This document shows, one piece after another, positions 58,223 to 64,000 of a DNA stretch of 64,000 bases; positions within the stretch are counted from its first letter, which is position 1; each line of letters begins with the position of its first letter. The notes under the pieces were generated by a model that worked only from the letters and a program-made list of their open reading frames with translations, ran no database searches and was not told the origin of the DNA. Source of the DNA: Komagataeibacter swingsii. GTDB lineage: Bacteria; Pseudomonadota; Alphaproteobacteria; Acetobacterales; Acetobacteraceae. The stretch is taken from NCBI RefSeq assembly GCF_003207895.1, contig NZ_NKUB01000003.1, positions 124,001 to 188,000 on the forward strand, read 5' to 3'. Made by a program: the position numbers and the translations under genes.

Positions 58223-60205
58223 TCAGGCGCAGACGCGGGCGGGTTCATCCCCTGCGAACGCCATCTCGCCCCAGACCCGGTTGCATATCATCCCCACGAC
58301 CGCGGTATCGGTCAGCGCCGACAGGTCGCCCAGGTTGCCTGTCTCGCCCGATGCGATCTTGCGCAGCAGGCGACGGACGATCTTGCCGGAGCGGGTGCGC
58401 GGCAGGTCGGGCACGATATAGACCGCCTCGGGCGCCGCGTACCGGCCCAGGCGCTGGCTGATCAGGCGCGCCACCCCCTCCCCGGTCAGCCCCGCCGCAT
58501 TGTCGCCACGTGGCATGATGAACACCACCAGCCCCTCGCCCTTGACCGGATGGGGCACGCCAACCGCCGCGCTTTCCAGTATCCGGTGGTCATCCCCCAG
58601 CACGTCCTCGACTTCGGCCGTGCCCAGCCTGTGCCCGGCGATGTTGATGACATCGTCCATGCGGCCGGTAATCCAGTAATATCCGTCACTGTCACGCCTG
58701 GCCCCGTCACCCGTGAAGTAAAACCCCGGCACCTTGCTGAAATAGGTCTGGCAAAAACGTGCATGGTCCCCCCATATCGTGCGGGCCTGCCCGGGCCAGG
58801 AACGGGCGATGCACAGGCTGCCCTCCGCCGCGCCGTGGAGGATGCGCCCCTGCGCGTCGGCTATCGCCATTTCGATCCCCGGCAGCGGCCGGGTGGCCGA
58901 ACCGGGTTTGAGCGGCTGCACGCCGGGGACCGGACCAAGGACGATGCCGCCCGTTTCCGTCTGCCACCATGTATCCGCCACGGGGCAGCGTTTCCTGCCC
59001 ACCACGTCGTGATACCACAGCCAGGCGTCGGGGCTTATGGGTTCGCCCGCGATCCCCAGAAGGCGCAGGGAGCCGAGGTCGTGGCGGTTCACGACATCAT
59101 CGCCATCCGCCATCATGGCGCGTACCGCCGTGGGCGCGGAAAACAGCATGGTTACCCTGTATTCATCCACCAGGTCCCACCACCGCCCCGGATGCGGATA
59201 GGCTGGCAGGCTGTCGGAAATCATGGTCGTCCCGCCATTGGCCAGCGGTCCGTACACCACCGAGCTGTGCCCGGTGATCCACGCGACATCGGCCGTGCAC
59301 CACAGCACGTCCCCCGGGCGGTGGGTGTAGACCATGTCCATCGTATAGGCCGCCCACACGATATAGCCGCCACACGCATGCACGACCGCCTTGGGCTTGC
59401 CGGTGCTGCCCGAGGTGTACAGCATGAACAGGGGGTCTTCGGCCTTCATGATGACGGGCGCGAAATCCGCGTCGCACCGATCGACAAAATCATGATAGTC
59501 ACGGTCCCTGCCGGGCAGCATCGGCACGGCGTCATCGGCGGTGCGCACCACCAGCACCGCACGCACCGCGCTGGCGGCCCCGGCCCTGGAAAGGGCTGTA
59601 TCCATCGTTTCCTTGAACGGGACCCGTTTCGTGCCCCGCCAGGCGACACTGGCCGTAATCACGGCCACCGCCCCGCTATCGACCAGGCGTTCGGCAATGC
59701 CGTCGGCCGAAAAACCGCCGAACAGCACGACATGCACCGCGCCAATCCGCGCGCAGGCCAGCATGGCCACCACCGCTTCGGAAATCATGGGCAGGTTGAT
59801 GGCCACGCGCTGGCCCTTTTTCACCCCCAGGGCGGTCAACGCATTGGCCAGGCGGCAGACACGTTCGTGCAGCATGGCGTAGGTCAGCCTTTCAGCCTCG
59901 CCATGGCCCTCACGGTGCGCGATCAGGGCGACCTGGCCGGCCCTGTCGGCCAGGTGGCGGTCCAGGCAACTGGCGGATACGTTCAGCAGCCCGTCCGCGA
60001 ACCACGCGATGGAGACATTGCCTTCAAAACTGCCCTCAAATCCGCGGGTCGGCCTTTCGTGCCACTGCACGCGCCCGGCCTGTTGCAGCCAGAAGCCATC
60101 GGGGTCCTCGCGGGCCTGCCGGGTCATGGTGTCCAGGGCCGCCTGCGTCATGATGGCGGGATAGTGCCCGTAATGGCCGGGCTGTATGACTGTGGGGTCC
60201 GACAT
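58223..60205 (-). CDS. acs: Acetate/propionate--CoA ligase (acetyl-CoA synthetase type)
   Basis: 660-residue AMP-forming ligase, started at [20 protein letters not shown]. It contains the ATP loop [60 protein letters not shown] and, near the C-terminus, the acetylated lysine in [13 protein letters not shown]. The WWQTETG pair is typical of acetyl-CoA synthetases, while PrpE propionyl-CoA synthetases have a smaller residue next to W. It is the last gene of the prpDCB operon (52 bases after prpB), so it may accept propionate as well as acetate. Confidence 0.9.
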   Translation of the reverse strand: MSDPTVIQPGHYGHYPAIMTQAALDTMTRQAREDPDGFWLQQAGRVQWHERPTRGFEGSFEGNVSIAWFADGLLNVSASCLDRHLADRAGQVALIAHREGHGEAERLTYAMLHERVCRLANALTALGVKKGQRVAINLPMISEAVVAMLACARIGAVHVVLFGGFSADGIAERLVDSGAVAVITASVAWRGTKRVPFKETMDTALSRAGAASAVRAVLVVRTADDAVPMLPGRDRDYHDFVDRCDADFAPVIMKAEDPLFMLYTSGSTGKPKAVVHACGGYIVWAAYTMDMVYTHRPGDVLWCTADVAWITGHSSVVYGPLANGGTTMISDSLPAYPHPGRWWDLVDEYRVTMLFSAPTAVRAMMADGDDVVNRHDLGSLRLLGIAGEPISPDAWLWYHDVVGRKRCPVADTWWQTETGGIVLGPVPGVQPLKPGSATRPLPGIEMAIADAQGRILHGAAEGSLCIARSWPGQARTIWGDHARFCQTYFSKVPGFYFTGDGARRDSDGYYWITGRMDDVINIAGHRLGTAEVEDVLGDDHRILESAAVGVPHPVKGEGLVVFIMPRGDNAAGLTGEGVARLISQRLGRYAAPEAVYIVPDLPRTRSGKIVRRLLRKIASGETGNLGDLSALTDTAVVGMICNRVWGEMAFAGDEPARVCA

Positions 60206-60257
60206 ATTTCCGTTTCCCTGTATTTTGTGGTGTTGGGGGGGGACAGCAGGGACAGGG

Positions 60258-61190
60258 CTACGCCGCGTCGCGGCCGCCCCGGCCGATATGGGGCAGCACG
60301 GTCGCGACAATGCCCGCGTCAAGGGCTTCGTAGTCGTAATACCGCAGGGTGCGGTACAGCTCCTCACGCGTCTGCATCCGGTCCAGCATGTCCCGCGTGC
60401 CGCCCGTGCGGGCTATGGTCCTGTACAGCTCGTCCTGCGCCTTGTTGGCGACACGCAGCGAACTGACCGGCCATATGACCATGGCGTATCCCAGTTCCTC
60501 GAACGCGCGGTCCGTAAGGTACGGCGTGCGGCCGAATTCCGTCATGTTCGCAAGCAGCGGCACATCGGGCAGCCTGCGCGCGAATTCCCTGAACATGTCT
60601 TCGGAAATCAGGGCTTCGGGAAAAATGGCGTCGGCCCCCGCCTCATGATACAGCCGCGCGCGGGCCACCGCCCCGTCCAGCCCTTCGGACCCCGCCGCGT
60701 CGGTGCGGGCGATAATGACCATGTCGCGCCGCGCCCGGGCGGCGGCGGCGACCTTCTGGGCCATGTCGTGTGGCGAGACGAGTTTCTTGTCGTTCAGGTG
60801 GCCGCATTTCTTGGGCAGGACCTGGTCCTCGATATGCACGGCGGCGGCCCCTGCCTCCTCAAAGGCGCGCACCATGTTCATGACGTTCAGGGTCTCGCCA
60901 TAGCCGGTGTCGCCATCGACCAGGAGCGGCAGGCCGGAGGCGCGCACGATCTGGCGGATGAAGAAGCAGACCTCATCCACCGTGATGATGCCCAGGTCCG
61001 GCAGGCCCATGCTCGCCGTCATGGCCGCGCCCGACAGGTACAGGGCCTCGAACCCGTTATCGCGCGCCTGAAGGGCCGCCTGACCATTATGCGCGCCGGG
61101 CATGCGCAGGATGCCCCGGCCCGCCATCATGTCCCGGAACCGCCGGCCGGCGGGTGTCGCGGGCAGGTCCCGCCCTACGAGATACGTCAT
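60258..61190 (-). CDS. prpB: 2-methylisocitrate lyase
   Basis: Cleaves 2-methylisocitrate to pyruvate and succinate. The 310-residue protein has the PEP-mutase/isocitrate-lyase fold with [38 protein letters not shown], the active-site [12 protein letters not shown] and [18 protein letters not shown]. The Cys of KKCGH is the catalytic residue. The start codon overlaps the prpC stop by four bases. Confidence 0.95.
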   Translation of the reverse strand: MTYLVGRDLPATPAGRRFRDMMAGRGILRMPGAHNGQAALQARDNGFEALYLSGAAMTASMGLPDLGIITVDEVCFFIRQIVRASGLPLLVDGDTGYGETLNVMNMVRAFEEAGAAAVHIEDQVLPKKCGHLNDKKLVSPHDMAQKVAAAARARRDMVIIARTDAAGSEGLDGAVARARLYHEAGADAIFPEALISEDMFREFARRLPDVPLLANMTEFGRTPYLTDRAFEELGYAMVIWPVSSLRVANKAQDELYRTIARTGGTRDMLDRMQTREELYRTLRYYDYEALDAGIVATVLPHIGRGGRDAA

Positions 61191-62353
61191 GCCGCGTTCT
61201 CCAGTCCGTCCCGCTCACGCAGGGAAATGAAGGGCCGGGCGTCCGGCCCGGTATAATTGGCCGAGGGGCGGATGATCTTGCCATCCCTGCGCTGTTCCAT
61301 CACATGCGCACACCAGCCCGTAACGCGCGAGATGACGAAAACAGGCGTGAACATGGCGGTCGGGATTCCCATCGCGCTGTAGGAGACGGCGCTGAACCAG
61401 TCCAGATTCGGGAACATCTTCTTCTGCTCGGCCATGACCCGCTCGATGCGTTCGGCAACGTTATACAGCCGCATGGACCCGTTGCGCCGTGACAGGTTGC
61501 GCGCCACGTCCTTGATGATGTCGCTGCGCGGGTCGGCCCTGGTATAGACCGGGTGGCCGAAGCCGATGACGACCTCCCTTTCCGCCAGGCGGCGGCGGAT
61601 GTCGGCCTCGGCCTCGTCGGGCGTGCGGTAGCGTTGCTGGATATCCAGCGCCACCTCGTTCGCGCCGCCATGCTTGGGGCCGCGCAACGCGCCGATGCCG
61701 GCCGTTACGGCGGAATACATGTCCGAACCCGTGCCCGCCACCACGCGGGCGGCGAAGGTGGAGGCGTTGAATTCATGCTCGGCATACAGGATGAGCGAGG
61801 TATGCATGGCCTGTACCCAGTCCTCGGGCGGGGGCGCGCCATGCAGCAGGCGCAGGAAATGGCCCCCCGTGCTGTCATCATCCGTATGGGTTTCGATCCG
61901 GCGGCCATGGGTGGCGTAATGGTACCAGTACAGCAGCATGGACCCCGTCGAGGCCACCAGCCGGTCCGCGATCGCGCAGGCGCCCGCATTGGGGCAGTCG
62001 CTCCGTTCAGGCAGGGCGCAGCCCATTACGGATACGGCCGTGCGCAGCACGTCCATCGGGTGGGTGGCGCAGGGCAGGCGCTCAAGCGTGGCGCGCACGA
62101 TGTCGGGGATGTCGCGCAGGCCGGCCAGGTGGCGCCTGTAGCTGTCCAGTTCCGCGCTGCCCGGCAGGTAGCCGTGGATGAGCAGGTGCGCGACCTCCTC
62201 GAACGTGCTGGCGCGCGCCAGGTCCCTGATGTCATAGCCACGGTAATGCAGGTCGTCCCCGCTGTGCCCGACGGTGCTCAGCGCCGTGTTGCCTGCAACC
62301 GTTCCCGAAAGTGCGACGGATTTTTTTGCTTTTTTATGCAGTTCGGTTGTCAT
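61187..62353 (-). CDS. prpC: 2-methylcitrate synthase
   Basis: Condenses propionyl-CoA with oxaloacetate. The 388-residue citrate-synthase-family protein has [74 protein letters not shown] and [17 protein letters not shown]. The His of GFGHPVY and the context place it as a methylcitrate synthase. It is the second gene of the operon, 52 bases after prpD. Confidence 0.94.
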   Translation of the reverse strand: MTTELHKKAKKSVALSGTVAGNTALSTVGHSGDDLHYRGYDIRDLARASTFEEVAHLLIHGYLPGSAELDSYRRHLAGLRDIPDIVRATLERLPCATHPMDVLRTAVSVMGCALPERSDCPNAGACAIADRLVASTGSMLLYWYHYATHGRRIETHTDDDSTGGHFLRLLHGAPPPEDWVQAMHTSLILYAEHEFNASTFAARVVAGTGSDMYSAVTAGIGALRGPKHGGANEVALDIQQRYRTPDEAEADIRRRLAEREVVIGFGHPVYTRADPRSDIIKDVARNLSRRNGSMRLYNVAERIERVMAEQKKMFPNLDWFSAVSYSAMGIPTAMFTPVFVISRVTGWCAHVMEQRRDGKIIRPSANYTGPDARPFISLRERDGLENAA

Positions 62354-62405
62354 GGTTCCTCTCCTTGATCGACGGGTCCGATCCTGGAAATCTGGTTGGT
62401 CTGTT

Positions 62406-63968
62406 TCAGGACATCACTTCGGCGGATTGCCTGCCCATGCCTGTCGCGGCCTGCGCCTGGCCGAAATTGAAAATGCCCCCGGCCGTGTTCTGCTGAAGGT
62501 CCTGGCGCGGGATCTGGATTTCGAGGTCATGCAGTTCCCCCGCCCTGAGGTCAGGCAGCGACTGCACGACCTGCACGAAGCGCTCGATCTCCGGACCGGG
62601 TACGACACCGTCGGCCAGCATGCGGAATTTGCCGATGTAGTCGGCCCGTTTCCATGGCGTGGCCCCCAGCGTGTGCGCGTTGGCCACCGCCAGTTCATCC
62701 GCGATGACCGAGCCATCCTTCATGCGGATGATGATCCGCCCGCCAAACGCCTTCCTGTCCGGGTCCGTCTCGTGGTAACGCGCGGTCCATTCCGGCGTTT
62801 CGACCGTGTGGATCTTGCGCCACAGCCGCACCGTGTCGGGCCTGCGTGCCCGTTCGGGGGCGTAGGATGCGACCTGGTGCCATGCGCCGTCCTGCAGCGC
62901 CACGGCCACGATATACATGATGGAGTGGTCCAGCGTCTCACGCGTGGCGTTGGGGTCGAACTTCTGCGGATCGTTGGAGCCGGTGCCAATCACGTAATGG
63001 GTGTGGTGGCTGGTCTCGATCAGCACATCCTCCACGTCATCCCAGTTGCCGACCCGCCTGCCCATGCGGAACGCAAGGTCAATTAGCGCCTGGCTCTGGT
63101 ATTCGGCCGAATGCTCCTTGGTAAAGGACGACAGGATGGCGCGCTTGGGTTCGCCCGCCCCGGGCAGTGCGACGCGGTACCGCGCGTCCTTGCCGTCCAG
63201 CATCCAGGCGATGACGCCATCCTCGCCTTCATAGATGGGGGTGGGCGAGGTCTCGCCCATCATGGCGCGGTCGACCGCCTCTATCGCCATCTTGCCCGCA
63301 TGGGCCGGGGCGTAGGCCTTCCAGGACGAAATTTCACCCTTGCGGCTCTGTCGCGTGGCCGTTGTCACGTGCAGCGCCTGGCCTATGGCCTGATAGACGA
63401 TGGCGGGCGGCAGGCGCAGGAGTGTGCCGATCCCCGCCGCCACCGACGGGCCGAGATGGGCGACATGGTCGATCTTGTGCCGGTGCAGGCATATCGCGCG
63501 CGCCAGGTCGATCTGGATTTCATACCCCGTGGCGATGCCCCGGATCAGGTCGGCCCCGCTGCGCCGGCATTGCTGGGCCACCGCGAGGATACCGGGTATA
63601 TTGTCCCCCGGATGCGAATATTCCGCTGCAAGGAAGGTGTCGTGGTAGTCCAGTTCACGCACGCAGGTCCCGTTGGCCCAGGCCGCCCATTCCGCGTGGA
63701 CCCGCACATTCGGCCCCATGCCGAACAGGGTCGCCCCGCCCGGGCGGGCATGGGCCAGCGCCTCGGCCCGCGCGCTCATGACCGGGTGGCGGTTCACCGA
63801 TGCCATGGCGACGGCCGCGTTGTCGATCATGCGGTTGATGATCATGTCGGTGATATCGTCTTCCACCCCGACAGGGTCCGTCGCAACCTGCGCGATTTTC
63901 CACGCCAGTTGTTCGGTGCGGGGCAGGCGATCGCTTTCAGGGTGTACGCGCACGTCATAATACTGCAT
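62406..63968 (-). CDS. prpD: 2-methylcitrate dehydratase
   Basis: Dehydrates 2-methylcitrate to 2-methyl-cis-aconitate. At 520 residues it is slightly longer than the usual 480-490. It starts [20 protein letters not shown] and has [39 protein letters not shown] and [20 protein letters not shown], all MmgE/PrpD text. It is first in the operon prpD-prpC-prpB-acs; only 32 bases upstream are in the window, so no regulator can be seen. Confidence 0.94.
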   Translation of the reverse strand: MQYYDVRVHPESDRLPRTEQLAWKIAQVATDPVGVEDDITDMIINRMIDNAAVAMASVNRHPVMSARAEALAHARPGGATLFGMGPNVRVHAEWAAWANGTCVRELDYHDTFLAAEYSHPGDNIPGILAVAQQCRRSGADLIRGIATGYEIQIDLARAICLHRHKIDHVAHLGPSVAAGIGTLLRLPPAIVYQAIGQALHVTTATRQSRKGEISSWKAYAPAHAGKMAIEAVDRAMMGETSPTPIYEGEDGVIAWMLDGKDARYRVALPGAGEPKRAILSSFTKEHSAEYQSQALIDLAFRMGRRVGNWDDVEDVLIETSHHTHYVIGTGSNDPQKFDPNATRETLDHSIMYIVAVALQDGAWHQVASYAPERARRPDTVRLWRKIHTVETPEWTARYHETDPDRKAFGGRIIIRMKDGSVIADELAVANAHTLGATPWKRADYIGKFRMLADGVVPGPEIERFVQVVQSLPDLRAGELHDLEIQIPRQDLQQNTAGGIFNFGQAQAATGMGRQSAEVMS

Positions 63969-64000
63969 TGAACCAACCCTTGTTCCATTAGGTGTGTGGG

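Overview
The window is about 64 kb of GC-rich bacterial chromosome. Gene content and protein style point to an acetic acid bacterium (Acetobacteraceae), most likely Komagataeibacter or Gluconacetobacter. The clues are a membrane L-sorbosone dehydrogenase-type protein, a phosphoglucomutase of the type that feeds cellulose synthesis, a dihydroxyacetone kinase, a 2-methylcitrate operon carrying an acetyl-CoA synthetase, and a family of AT-rich palindromic intergenic repeats. The genus is an inference; no 16S or other marker is present.

The left part (0-28.6 kb) is mostly core genome. In order it holds smpB-dapA, pheA-kdsB, a cytochrome c with a histidinol-phosphatase-type IMPase, and serA with its terminator. 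Next come small membrane proteins and a MATE exporter, then a split type I modification system (hsdS and hsdM separated by two unrelated genes, with no hsdR). After these are mtnK, a bacterioferritin and fur with an iron-box-like site, pgm, a YaiI protein, two very small genes absent from a normal ORF list, a YjdM/PhnA zinc-ribbon protein, dhaKL with an unusual aquaporin, ruvX, gatCAB and tRNA-Ser(GCU).

The middle part (28.6-56.4 kb) begins just past the tRNA with a fragment of a tyrosine recombinase and then about 0.8 kb without a gene. After that comes a run of catabolic genes dominated by PLP enzymes, each with a regulator: a MocR regulator with a DMT transporter; phnW/phnX (2-aminoethylphosphonate) with a LysR regulator; dgdA/dgdR (dialkylglycine decarboxylase); an amino-acid permease; a DMT transporter with a taurine-pyruvate-aminotransferase-like enzyme and a YdfG/IsfD-like reductase; and a GntR regulator with a hydroxylysine-kinase-like kinase and its class-III aminotransferase-fold phospho-lyase partner. 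An EthD-family protein, a TonB-dependent receptor, a second GntR regulator and a large PutA follow. Read together, this looks like an accessory island for taking nitrogen (and phosphorus or carbon) from unusual amines: phosphonate, sulfonate, alpha,alpha-dialkyl amino acids, phosphorylatable amino alcohols and proline.

The right part (56.5-64 kb) has a sorbosone-dehydrogenase-like protein and the propionate operon prpD-prpC-prpB-acs on the minus strand, closed by a strong hairpin terminator.

At least six copies of one nested-palindromic repeat (about 165 bp when complete) lie between genes at 0, 6.3, 19.7, 21.6, 37.8 and 38.1 kb. Functions were assigned by reading motifs and remembered family sequences; no database search was run.
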